From: Rhea pennata
Lineage: Eukaryota; Chordata; Aves; Rheiformes; Rheidae
Direction of reading: 5' to 3'
Length of the DNA stretch: 64,000 nucleotides
NCBI RefSeq assembly: GCF_028389875.1
Contig: NC_084663.1
Location: 209,839,876 to 209,903,875, forward strand
Shown here: positions 13,270 to 24,400 of the stretch, one piece after another
Position numbering within the stretch: the stretch's first letter is position 1
How the letters are laid out: each line of letters opens with the position of its first letter
Made by a program: the position numbers and the translations under genes
Notes under the pieces: generated by a model
What the model saw: the letters and a program-made list of their open reading frames with translations, nothing else
Database searches by the model: none
What the model was told of the DNA's origin: nothing

Positions 13270-15640
13270 TTGCTCCAAAAATCCTAGCTCGACAGCACTG
13301 ACTTCCTACCTGTCGCAACCTGCTCCATTTCACCTACTGCTTAAACTTGTGTATGGTGAAATAATCAAAAGCTTTTTAGGGACAATTTAGTATATATGGT
13401 GCTTCTATCAAAATTTAGTAAATTACTTACATTTTCAACCCCACAGATTTTATGTGTGGCTTGCTCTTCCTGCCTAAAAGTGTAGGCACTGCAGTATGTT
13501 TTATGCATTACCTGGTAAAATTCTGGGATTTAATAAAGCTTTTCAGTCCACAGGGATCAGAGTAAATCAGAGAATGTAGGAAAGCTTAGAACTGTTACTC
13601 ACTGTAATGATTTTCGTTCAACTGCCTCTTATCTACATTTCCTGTTTATTCAGCTTAATGTAGTATACTAAGCTACTCAAACCCACACTAAACTCCTGAT
13701 AGGTACAGATGAAGAAACATAACCCAGTACATTAAATAGAAGTGGGGGCCCTTTTGGCACTCTTGGTGCATGAGATGTATTCTCCTATTGTATTAATATT
13801 TCTTACTGTGCTTTCTCTCACAGCAGTCCCAAAGAAGAAAAAAAGGAAGGTAACAATAAGATTGAGACTTTTTAGACCAGATACGCTATATTGGTTGCAA
13901 ACCATGTGCGCATCTGGCCTCTACTGGATGCAGCTGGAACTGATGGATCTAGTGTACTACCACTCTAACCACTTCCCCCTTAAATAAAGGAGTTTGGACA
14001 TAGGCGTAGGGAACAAACTCTTCATGTTCTGCCCTTGCTGCTAGGAAGATCCAAGTGGCAGAGGCATCCAGCATAGTGACAGCAACAAAGTCACAGTGGT
14101 CATGAAGCTGCAAAATGGTGTACCTGGTGTGTGCTATATCAGTTAAAATACATATCTATTCTCTTCCACAGCCATTTAGTTTAGTGAACATTTTCTTGAA
14201 ATAGATTCAAGTGAAATTTGTGGCACTACGTAGGTATGCAGGTGCTTAAAAAATGTGAAAATACCTATTCCAGCTTAGACCAGAAGTTCCTCTGGTGCAG
14301 TATGCTGTTGCCAATTTGTGGCTTGAGTGTTTACAATAAAGAACAAACTAAAAATACCTGAATGATGTGAATGGCAAGGACCCTCAGACTGTTCCTTAGT
14401 AACTCCAGATGGAAAGAGCCTACAACCACTACACAGCCTATCCCCACAGTTCCTCTGCCCCGGGGTAGTAGGCTCTCTGAATAGTCTGGTTTGTTGTGTA
14501 AGCACAGAGTGGCTGATTTTGATGTGAACTGAGCCTGAGCACTCTGAAGATGGTACTGAGAGGACGAAAACTAGGGCTGGAATGATAGGCCTGTGCTCTT
14601 GAGGAAGGGATTACATAATGTTATTTATCCCATCTTCTTTGCCTCCAACCCTCTTCTTCATTTTTCTTGCACATAGTCCCAGGATTCTTAAGTTCGCAGT
14701 GCACTGAAGAGATACCAGCATGTTTTTGATTGCTGTGTAACACAAAGTGCCAAGATATCTTTAGAAAAAAAAATGCAGATATCTTTATGTAGTAGCATTC
14801 TTATCAGATTCTGAAAGTGGATCATCTTTCCTCTTTCTCCTTTTACCTCTAATTCAGCATTCTTTTTCTCTACCCGTTATCCAAAGCAGATAGGAAGTCA
14901 TCCCTTCTTCTCCCTGCAAGAGAATTAACAGACAATAACTTTCAGTGAAGAAAATACAGCCAATTGATGTGACTCCCCTTCCAGACAGAATCTCAGTCTC
15001 CTTTGAGTTCTCAGCTACTCCCTGTTGTGAACTAACATTAATCACAGCTAACTCATCAGTCACTAATTTCTTCTCTGTAGTCATCATTTCCCTGGCTGGT
15101 GGCTGTGACCACATCACCCCTTGCTCCACTTCTGTCAGTTTGCTCTTTTTTCTCTACAGCTTAAACAAAAACTGAGTCTTCTGGTCTGTTCCAACCATAT
15201 GTAGGACATGTCTATCTTGTGCGATGGAGTATTGAGAACGAGCTCTTGCTGCTCCCTTAGGGACATGTCTAAGGTCAAGCTGGGAAGTCAATCCATGGGT
15301 GTGGGTCATGATCAGCCCAGTGATTGCTGGGCAGGTCCACTGTGATGAGGCTGGACTGAGGTCCAGCTGGGAAGGGAATTCAAAGGTTGGCATCCAGTTC
15401 AATGGGGTCCATGGCCAGGCACGGTTGTGAGGGAGCTAAACACAGACATACCTATAATGTAACTTACAGACAGGGACTGAACGCCCAAGGCTGAGCTGAA
15501 ATGGGGGTCCTAGGCCCATGGGCAGAGAGTGTGAATGGAGGCTCCAGATGAAGCTAGTCAGGGCCATTAGGACCTACCAACACACTCCATACCATGACAG
15601 CTTTTTCCAAGGCTGGTATGTCTAAGCCATGGAGTGCATG
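13270..15640. other. Unassigned stretch with one exon-like site
   Basis: There is no identifiable gene. At 13,824-13,849 a short segment has a strong acceptor context (TTTCTCTCACAG) and a GTAACA donor, and could encode the basic string VPKKKKRK; see findings. Otherwise the sequence is AT-rich and unique in appearance. From about 15,150 it becomes GC-richer with G-rich words shared with the repeat cluster that follows. Confidence 0.4.
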
Positions 15641-16200
15641 GCAGAGAATTTAGCCAGGATCAATAAAGTGATGTACCAGAACAATGTGTTGCAGCTGGGG
15701 AAACCCAGGATTCGGGGACCAACTGCTGCATGTCTAAGCCGAGCTACTGGGAGATCCATAGTGTATCTGCAGAGGTGGGAGGGTATGCATGAGTGTGTGG
15801 GAGCAGGGAGCTGTATATCGGGAGCTGGAGTGGGACTACAGGCCATGGGAGTTCGTATGTCCAGGTGCCACTCAACTAGGAGATGGGGGATCCAGGGACA
15901 GCTGCTGGGTAGACTGTCTCAGCCCAGTTACTGGAAGGATCCACACTGTATACATTCCCCTCAAAGGACCTTCATCCTGGTTCACCAGAGAGGAGAACAG
16001 GATAAGGCTATTGGTGCTGCTTGTGTTTGTGTGAGTGTTGAGTATTTCTGTCAGTGTGTGACCAACTGTGCCTATATATGATTACAGTATACACGTTTGT
16101 GTGTACTGTATATTGGGAATAAGTGCTCAGCCCTGCTCGTAGCTGGACCTGGGAATACGGAGGTGTAGCAGCCTCAACTGTGTCAGGCTACTGGATTCAG
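15640..16200. repeat. Imperfect repeat cluster, unknown family
   Basis: Two stretches align over about 55 bases: one near 15,715-15,768 (CTGCTGCATGTCTAAGCC then GAGCTACTGGGAGATCC) and one near 15,894-15,952 (CTGCTGGGTAGACTGTCTC then AGTTACTGGAAGGATCC). A weaker third copy lies near 16,150-16,195. GAGCTGTATATCGGGA (15,808) and TACTGTATATTGGGA (16,105) also pair up. Spacing is irregular, 180-260 bases. This may be a degenerate tandem array or part of an LTR or other transposon. I cannot name a family. Confidence 0.45.
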
Positions 16201-16869
16201 CAGCCCCTAACAGGCACAATTCACTTTTTTTCTGCAGAAAAGATGATGGGAAAAATGGTGAGAAAATGTAATTCGTCCTGAAATTTTCATGTGAAATTAA
16301 CTTTTAATTTTCAAACATAGATTTACCAGATTTTAAAATGGATTTTTTTAAATGGAAATTTCCATGGAAAACCTGAAAGTTTCAGCTGTGAAAAAAAGAG
16401 AATCTTCTGAAAGCCACTTTGCCCTGACAATATGCATCTATTGCATCCATTGCAATATGCAGTTCACCCTGATTTAGCCTCATCTGTGGATGAGGCATTT
16501 TATCAAGTCCCAGTCCTATGGCAGACAATGTTGGAATATGATTTCTTTATGTGCTGAGTGTATGGGGTACTATTTCTGACCTCTCTGCCATCTTACCAAC
16601 AGAGGGTGTTTCTTTGCATTTTTAAGAAATAAGTCTTCAAGAATGTTAAAAATCCTTTAAAAGCTCTTTTTTAATATAGCAAGAAAGTATATACCACAGG
16701 TATAAACTGTAAAAGGAAATGGGTAGTGTGGGTAATTTAGCTGTATACGGAGCTCCCTGTGGTAAAGAAGAGATTGTCTTGATAATAATGAAGATTAAGC
16801 ATGCACAGATAGGATCTGATAGTTTTATCTCCTCCTTTGCCCCTAGACAAAACAAACATAAGACTTGCT

Positions 16870-19260
16870 GCCACTGCATGTCCTTAAATTTGACTTAGTA
16901 TCCAGCATTGCCAGAGACTGTTCTGGATGCCCAACTGACAATGAAATACGAAGCCTTAATTTGCTGCTTGAATTCTATGAGGTGAAAAGGAGTCTGAATA
17001 AACTGCAATTTTCTGTAAGGACTAATCAATATATTAGGAAAGACAGGCCAGGAAGGCGAGGTGGTGGAGTTGCTCTTTATGTGAGAGAGCAGCTGGAATG
17101 CATTGAGCTCTGCCTAGGGGCAGAGGAGGAGGAAGCATTTGAGACCTTGTGGGTAAAGATCAAAGGGCAGGCCGTCATGGGGGGCACTGTTGTGGGTGTC
17201 TACTACTGGCCACCTGACCAGGAAGAGAAAGTTGATGAGGCCTTCTATAGACAGCTGGAGGTAGCCTCAAGATCACAGGCCCTGGTTCTCATGGGGGACT
17301 TCAACCACCCTGATATCTGCTGGAAGGACTACACAGCTAGGAACAAACAGTCCAGGAGGATCCTGCAATGCATTGATGATAACTTCTTGTCACAAATGGT
17401 GGAAGAGCCTACGAGGACGGGTGTCCTGCTGGACCTTGTCCTTACCAACAGAGAGGACTGGTTAGTGGTGTGAAGGTTGGGGGCAGCCTTGGCTGCAGTG
17501 ACCACGAGATAGTGGAGTTCAGGATTCTGCAGGAAAGAAGTAAGGCAACAAGCAGGACTGCAACCCTGGACTTCAGGAGAGTGGACTTTGGGCTCTTCAG
17601 AGACCTAATTGGTGGAGTCTCATGGGTTAAGGCCCTAGAAGGAAGGGGGGGTCCAGGAGAGCTGGCTAGTATTCAAACATCACTTCCTCCATGCTCAAGA
17701 ACGGTGCATCCCTATGAGTAAGAAGTGCAGCAAAAGGGGCAGGAGACCTGCCTGGGTGAGCAAGGAGCTCCTGGCCAAATTCAGACAGAAGAAGAAAGTA
17801 CACAGAATGTGAAAGAAGGGACAGGCTACTTGGGAGAATTATAGGAATGCAGTCAAGAGTATGTAGAGATGTTGCGAGGAAGGTTAAGGCCCAGCTGGAA
17901 TTGAGTCTTGCAAGGGATGTCAAGGACAACAGGAAGGGCTTCTTCAAATACATCAGCAGCAAGAGGAGGACTCCAGACATATGGAGGAAAAGAAGGTGAT
18001 CAGGAGTAGCCAGCATGGATTCACGAAGGGGAAATCCTGCTTGACCTATCTGATAGCCTTCTCTGATGGAGTGACTGGCTGGGTAGATGAGGGGAGAGCA
18101 GTGGGCGTTGTGTACCTTGTCTTCAGCAAGGCTTTTGACATTGTCTCCCATAACATTCTCCTAGGCAAGCTCAGAAAGTGTGGGTTAGACAAGTGGACAG
18201 TGAGGTGGATTGGGCGCTGGCTGAAAGGCAGAGCTCAGAGGATCATCACCAGTGGCGTGGAGTCTAGTTGGAGGCCTGTTGCTAGTGGTGTCCCCCAGGG
18301 CTCAGTACTGAGTCCCATTCTGTTCAATTTCATCAATGACCTGGATGAGGGGACAGAGTGCCTCCTCAGAAAGTTTGCTGATGATCTCAAGCTGGGAGGA
18401 GTGGCGGACACACCTGAGGGCTGTGCTGCCCTTCAGAGAGACCTGGACAGGCTGGAGAGCTGGGCAGAGAGAGGAACCTCATGAGGTTCAACAAGGGCAA
18501 GTGCAGGGTCCTGCACCTGGGGAAAAATAACCCTAGGCACCAGTACAAGCTGGGGTCTGACCTTCTGGAGAGCAGCTCTGCAGAGAAGGACCTGGGAGTG
18601 CTGGTGGATGACAAGTTGACCATGAGCCAGCAATGTGCCCTTGTGGCCAAGAAGGCCAATGGTCTTCCTGGGCTGCATTGGGAAGAGTGTTGCCAGCAGG
18701 TGGGGGGAGGTGATCCTGCCCCTCTCCTCAGCCCTGCTGAGGCCTCATCTCGAGTCCTGTGTCCAGTTCTGGGCTCCCCAGGACAAGACACATGGAGCTA
18801 CTGGAGAGAGTCCAGCATAGGGCTACAAAGATGATCAGAGGGCTGGAGCACCTGCCCTCTGAGGAACAGCTGCGAGATCTGGGCCTCTTCAGCCTGGGGA
18901 AGAGAAGACTGAGGGGGGATCTGATCAATGTGTACAAGTACCTGAAGGGAGGGTGTCAAGGGGATGGGGACAAACTCTTTTCAGTTGTCCCGTGTGACAG
19001 GACAAGAGGCAATGGGCAGAAACTGAAGCACAGGAAGTTCGGCCCGACCGTGAGGGGGAATTTCCTCCCTGTGAGAGTGACGGAGCCCTGGACCAGGTTG
19101 CCCCGAGAGGTTGTGGAGTCTCCTTCTCTGGAGATCTTCAAGGCCCGCTTGGCTGTAACCCTGTCTAACCTGCTCTAGGTGACCCTGCTGAGCAGGGAGG
19201 TTGGACTAGATGATCTCCAGAGGTCCCTTCCAACCTTACTGATTCTGTGATTCTATGATA
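16870..19260 (+). mobile_element. CR1 LINE, internally deleted, with complete 3' end
   Basis: A chicken-repeat-1 retrotransposon, clear from about 17,030. An endonuclease-domain frame ends at 17,473 and contains GGGVALYV and the catalytic-type GDFNHPDICW. Frameshifts follow near 17,470. A deletion near 17,978 removes the end of the inter-domain region and the first part of the reverse transcriptase, because the text jumps from the KRRTP-like segment to [13 protein letters not shown]. The RT frame at 17,981-18,484 has [13 protein letters not shown] and FADD, the CR1 form of the YxDD catalytic motif. Further frame changes occur before the 3' UTR. The copy ends with GATTCTGTGATTCTATGAT at 19,258, the typical CR1 octamer tail. 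It cannot make a working protein. Confidence 0.93.
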
Positions 19261-19370
19261 ACAGTGGTGCAAAACAGAATTAGTGCAAAATGGGTTTTTC
19301 AGACTTTCTAATGGGGTAGCCTGTCCGGACAGCCCCACTGAGATGAGTATTCTACCTTTTTGTTTTGCAG

Positions 19371-19494
19371 CATCCAAGAAGATGAAAAGAAAAACTGTTC
19401 CTCTCTGCCCCCCGGCCTCTGGCGTAAATACCTCTACAGCCAAAAAGGATGAAAAAAACCTATCCCCCAAAATTTCTGAAACTGGAACATATGC
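19371..19494 (+). other. Exon-like segment of unknown gene
   Basis: A 124-base segment has a strong acceptor (CTTTTTGTTTTGCAG) and a consensus donor (ATGC|GTGAGT). In frame it encodes about 41 residues starting SKKMKRKTVPLCPPASG and ending SPKISETGTYA, rich in Lys, Ser and Pro, as in a disordered nuclear protein. The phases would be one carried base at the 5' side and two left at the 3' side. I do not recognise the protein. No partner exon with matching phase was found on either side. It lies between a CR1 end and an env-like fragment, so it may be a lost or lineage-specific exon, or chance. Confidence 0.35.
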
Positions 19495-19539
19495 GTGAGT
19501 CTTATTTAATCCATCATGGGTAGGATTATCAATGCAAGT

Positions 19540-20057
19540 TAATATCTCTACAATCAAACCAACCTGTTCACCGTTCCTAAGTATGTCCTATGCAGGACGG
19601 TCAGCACGGTTGCATAGGATCTCACCTCTCCAAAATGAACAAGGAGAGATGTGACCAGTATCATAGGAACAGGATTAGAAGTCTTAAATAATATAGATGC
19701 CAAAGTGCTTGTAAATAAACTAAGCACAACAAGTGATTTGCACAAATTAGAACTTCCATTTTAGTCTTCTCTATCAGCACTGGGAACTAACCAATGGCTC
19801 TTATCTGATATATTGCCTCAGTGGGAAAGAATTAATGAAAGACACCACCAATTGTGGATGCAGTTGGTGTTGCCCAAGGTAATGATTCTCTACCTCTTAC
19901 TTATATCCAAGGTCAACTGTGGATGCAATCTACTGTAGCAGCAATTATAAGCGAAGGTGAAGAGGGCACCTTACCTACTGAAATTCAAAAGGTAATTTGG
20001 GATAATGCAACTAAATTTGAAAAGGAATTCCAAAGTTGGTTGTATATATTAAATTGA
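19540..20057 (+). pseudogene. Endogenous retrovirus env-like (transmembrane subunit) remnant
   Basis: Broken frames on + read like the ectodomain of a retroviral transmembrane envelope subunit. A Leu/Asn-rich helical segment lies near 19,660-19,850, and the frame at 19,854-20,057 holds a QGQLWMQST stretch and then IWDNATKFEKEFQSW before a stop. There are several in-frame stops and frame changes upstream (for example near 19,617 and 19,760), so it is dead. It is truncated on the right by a CR1 fragment. The surface subunit and the membrane anchor are not visible. The assignment rests on family resemblance and needs a protein search. Confidence 0.5.
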
Positions 20058-20452
20058 GATTTATGCTGGACTCTCTCCAGTAGCTCCATGTCTCTCTTGT
20101 ACTGGGGAGCCCAGAACTGGACACAGGACTCGAGATGAGGCCTCAGCAGGGCTGAGGAGAGGGGCAGCATCACTTCCCTCCACCTGCTGGCAACATTCTT
20201 CCTAATGTACCCCAGGAGACCATTGGCTTTCTTGGCCACAAGGGCACCTTGCTGGCTCATGGTCAACTTGTCATCCACCAGCACTCCCAGGCCCTTCTCT
20301 GCAGAGCTGCTCTCCAGAAGGTCAGACCCCAGCTTGTACTGGTGCCTAGGGTTATTTTTCCCTAGGTGCAGGACCCTGCACTTGCCCTTGTTGAACCTCA
20401 TGAGGTTCCTCTCTCCACCCAGCTCTCCAGCCTGTCCAGGTCTCTCTGAAGA
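20058..20452 (-). mobile_element. CR1 LINE fragment (RT C-terminal part)
   Basis: Read on -, this matches the CR1 at 18,440-18,830 closely, from the end of the RT region ([18 protein letters not shown]) through the following ORF2 segment to [10 protein letters not shown]. It lacks the CR1 3' UTR and octamer tail as well as the 5' part, so it is an internal piece. That points to rearrangement rather than simple insertion with 5' truncation. It lies between an env-like remnant on + and a pol-like remnant on -. Confidence 0.9.
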
Positions 20453-22330
20453 GAGAATCAGTAGCTTCCCAGGCAAGTGGAAGTCTGTTAAAGGTATATT
20501 GTACTCCCTCCCAAATGAAAGCAAACTATCTTTATCCTCCTCCTGCAAGGGGACCATAAAGAACATATTTTTCACATCTAGCGCCACCATCCATTGGTGT
20601 GCAGCTGCTTGCAATGTAGCTGTTAAGTTTGCAATATTTGGTGCAGCAGCAGTTAGTGGGGCTGCATTAGCATAATCAATTGCCAGATGCCACTTCTGGT
20701 CTGCTTTCCAGACTGGCCAGATGGGTGACTTATATGGGGAGTGGGTTCTGGAGATAATTTGTCATTTCTCCAAATCAGCTATGACTTCAGAAATTTTCAT
20801 GCCACACATGCTGTAGCCTCCCCATTTCTACCAGGATTGGGGTCAATGTTTGAGTTGAAGGACCACATGCTGCAATCCGGTAGGCACCAGGTTTGTCCAC
20901 ATCAAAACCTAAAATATTTTCATTGTGATCTTTAATTCTGAAGTGAGTAGTGGACATGCGCTTCTCGCCTGGGAACCATAAACTGATCTTGGCTGTTTGG
21001 TACACAAAACTTGCTCCGTTCACACCAGTAATTTTAACTCTTTGGTGTCCAGACTGAAAACTCAGCTTCTCGGCATCTTGTTGTGTTAGTATTTAAATCT
21101 GTGCTCTTATATCTATTAACAACTTTGCTAATATTGAAGACCAACTAGAATCAAGATATATGGGCCATTATCACTTATTCATTGATAAGCCTCCGCTTGT
21201 CAGACAGGCAGACCCAATTGCATTCCGGGCCATACTCATTTTTTTGCTTCATGCCCTGCAATTCCTCCCTAAGGAGGCAGAAGAGATTGTCTCTCTCTCT
21301 CTGGGAGCTGGTGCCGGAGTAGCCGACATCCACTCCCCCCTTTCGCTGTTAATTGCGTTTCTGAACTGCTTCCGTCATACTCAGGGTAGTGCCAGTAGGC
21401 TGACCTTGAATCGCAGCTCTGGGAAGACTTATTGGGCCATAGTTCATTTCTCCAATCTTGAGATTCTATTTGCGGGTTTTGGGGTTTTTCCCTTTGATCT
21501 GGTTTCCATCCCCTATTTCACAGGTTTCACCCTACAATCTCTCCCATGGGGATTCAGGTTTAGTTTTTCAGCTGTGGGAGCGTCCCAGCCTATTTCACAG
21601 CTGAAATGCCATGCATTAATTCCACCCATGTAGGGAGGTGCCTATGGGGGTGGTTGTCACCTCGGCTTTCATTTTATTCTGTGTCTCTTCTGATCTCATC
21701 CTGTTTTGCAAGTAAATAGGGTTTAAGAATTGCCAGGTCTCCTCTAATTAGAGGTTTTAACATTGCAAAATCTACTGTAGCAAGTGGCTTTTGTGACAGC
21801 TGTACAGAGCTCACTTAAGATATTCTATGGGGATTATGGAAAGTTCACCTTGCTCCATGGTGTCTGTTCGCCCAGCCCAATAAGCTACTTGACTGGTGAT
21901 CAGGTCCTAAATTTAAGAAAACTTCTGGACCCCAACAGCTATTTGCTTCGTCTTCATTCAGCATTATTTGGTCACTGCCACTTAGGCAGTCTCACCAGAA
22001 GTATTCATTTTCAGTTTCACCTGGTTTTCTGCTGTATCTCTTGCAAATTTGTCAATAGTAACAGATTCCAGAGAGTGGTTTGCACAGTATATTGTAGAGC
22101 ATCACCCCAAGGTCCCTCGGTTTGTTCTGGTTTAACAGTGGGTCTAGCTTCATATTCAGGGGGATGTAAAGAGAACAAAGGATCATCTTCTACTGGCTCG
22201 TTATTATCAGGATCACCCCAGATGTTTCCATCCCAATCTTCAGAGGATACTATCAGTTTCCTAATCTGTACAGTGTCACGCAGGCACTGATAGATCCTCA
22301 GTCACTCACTGAGGATCCATCACGGGTAAG
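20453..22330 (-). pseudogene. Endogenous retrovirus gag/pro/pol-like remnant
   Basis: Read right to left on -, there is a gag-like acidic segment (about 22,290-22,080, with SSEDWDGNIWGDPDNNEP) and a second capsid-like piece near 21,790-21,690 (LIRGDLAILKPYLLAK). Next comes a protease-to-RT junction-like frame (21,023-20,787), then an RT start (about 20,760-20,456) with SPIWPVWKADQKW, IDYANAAPL and ALDVKNMFF, the usual first RT blocks. The catalytic YxDD region, RNase H and integrase are missing, because the pol part stops at a CR1 fragment. Frames are interrupted between the pieces. No LTR was identified. Family placement within the retroviruses is not attempted. Confidence 0.6.
22293..22317. 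repeat. Perfect inverted repeat, 10-bp arms
   Basis: GATCCTCAGT, a 5-base loop (CACTC), then ACTGAGGATC. It could form a hairpin in RNA from either strand. It lies at the gag-like end of the retroviral remnant. Confidence 0.85.
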
Positions 22331-22929
22331 GAATCTCTTGACCTCGAAGAGTAACCTTGAGAGGCATCCCTACTCAATGGGAGATTCTGCCATGCAGCCT
22401 ACTGCCATGCAGGGGAACCCAACAGGCCGACTGGCAGTCATGTTTGCATACCAGCCGAATCTGGGTGAGCGCATGCTTAATTAACCCTTGGCTATATGCT
22501 GTTTATGGTGAGATCAAGTTAGGAAAAGCACATCAGGTTGGGGCAGGGGCAGCACATCACCACATCTTCTCGTAAAAGTTATTTCCTTTTTTTTTTTCTT
22601 TGCTCATATTTTACCTATTTTAAAACTGTTTCAAAGCAACATGACAGATCCTTTTTCTAAATTGAAAGTATAAGGTACGTTATTTATATATGAAAACATA
22701 AAAAGGTTGTATTTGGTTCAATTCAACTGGCTAAAGGTTTCAGTTTCCATTTTAGTTACAAAAGATCCAAAGATGGTCATTTCTCTTGTGCCTTAAAACA
22801 AATATTGCTTCACCATAGATGATCAGATAAGTTCTCAAAATATATAAAGATAATTCTGCGATGTCTGACAGTGTTATATTCCCTTCAAAGAGACAGGAGG
22901 CCTGCAGTGGGGCAGCTCTCCCAGAGCAG

Positions 22930-23091
22930 GTCTCCCTGCTCTCTGTCATCAGATGAATAGTTCGGTGAATGAGGACAGTAACAGTAACATGAATACTGTT
23001 CACCTGGACTTCAGCAAAGCCTGCAACATCCTGTACACATCTGAATTACAAAAAACAAAACAAAACAAAATAAACAAACAAAAAAAAAAAC
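22930..23091 (+). mobile_element. Old LINE RT scrap plus A-rich run
   Basis: Around 22,995-23,040 the + strand reads VHLDFSKACNIL, an RT motif typical of CR1-type LINEs (LDFSKAFD). It is followed by an impure A-rich run with AAAAC and AAACAAAC units at 23,048-23,091. Too short and decayed to classify further. Confidence 0.5.
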
Positions 23092-23099
23092 CTCTGGAC

Positions 23100-24400
23100 C
23101 CAGACTCTTTTCAGTAAACAACTGAAACAACTGACTGAGATCAGCTATAGGCTGCCTTAAGTATTGCTTCCTAGAAACATTAGAGTTTCTATTCCATTTG
23201 CCAAGTCAGTGGGAAAGTTGAAGGAAAGCAAAGGAAACCTGGCATCAGGATGGGGATAGAATTAGATCTAGTTGTCTGAAGTGAACTTGCAAAAAGTTTT
23301 CTCTTGGAGCATGACCTTCTATTGCCCATTATGAAGTGACACTGAGATGAAAACCTAATTCTCTGAGCTGTACCTTTTAGGCATAATCTGCATTTTTGAG
23401 ATTTCTTTCCTGCAGGGCACAAGGCCGCTCCTCCAGATTCTAGAAAGTAAATTCCCATCTTGCAAGAAAACAACCCCCCTACAGACAAATACACTGTAGA
23501 ATCACCGGACCACCTCATGGAATTAAAGGTCAGGATAAGATACGCAGCCCTTTCTAGCTCCCTACCTCCATACACACATTGCTCAAACACTGCAAGAATA
23601 GCAGATCCGTACACACCACAACATCTCTGCCTCGGCCAGGGGCTTGTCAAGAGGCCTCAAACCCAAGGCAGCACCACATGGGCTTCTGTTCAACAAGCAA
23701 TTTTATTATTTTGGTCAGTTGATTGCCCTGGCTCCGTGGAACATAGACAGCCTGCTGTCTGTGTGCTGTCTGCACTTTCCTTGTCTGTCTGGCTTTCCCG
23801 TTCTTCACTTTCTGCACTCAGAGGTGCTCTGCTCCCCAGTGACCTCTTAGTTGCTCTGAACAATTTTCAGCTCTGGCCAGTTGTCTCTGAGGACCTGAGT
23901 ACCTGCCTGGGGCACACTGCAGCTCCTGGAGAGTTGAAATGACACAGGCAGCCACATCAATGACTGTCAAAGGCGAGGACAGACTGGTCATGCCTTCCCT
24001 GGCTGTCTGGGAGTGCATCACTTGAGAAAGCTGGAAAGCTTTCCCTCGCCTCACTCCTGGAGGAGGGTGGGAAGGGTGAGAGATGAATGGCTGGTTTTGC
24101 ACACTGTCACTGCAAACCCTCAGCCTTTTGCATGTATTCAGCAAGAGAAATTCTCTCCTGGGACCAACAGTCCCTCCATTAGGAGACTTCCATGCCCTTA
24201 GAAGCAGGAAGGAGGATTCTTGTACCTCAACAAGTTGGCCAAACCTGTGCAAACACCTAGTTTCTCATGACCCTGAAAACTTTTCCCAGCTGTTATCCAA
24301 AAAACATTCTGAATTTATCAGGCTTCTCTGTCTGGACATGCAAGGGCACTGAGTTCATATTCACCTGGCATAAAGTCATACAAAGGCCAAGGTCTGGGGC
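23100..24400. other. Unassigned stretch
   Basis: Overlapping open frames of 130-160 codons exist on both strands (for example 23,189-23,650 on - and 23,460-23,942 on +), but none shows a family feature or splice context that I can defend. Moderate GC content and the neighbouring retroviral remnant make an old repeat possible. Confidence 0.3.
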
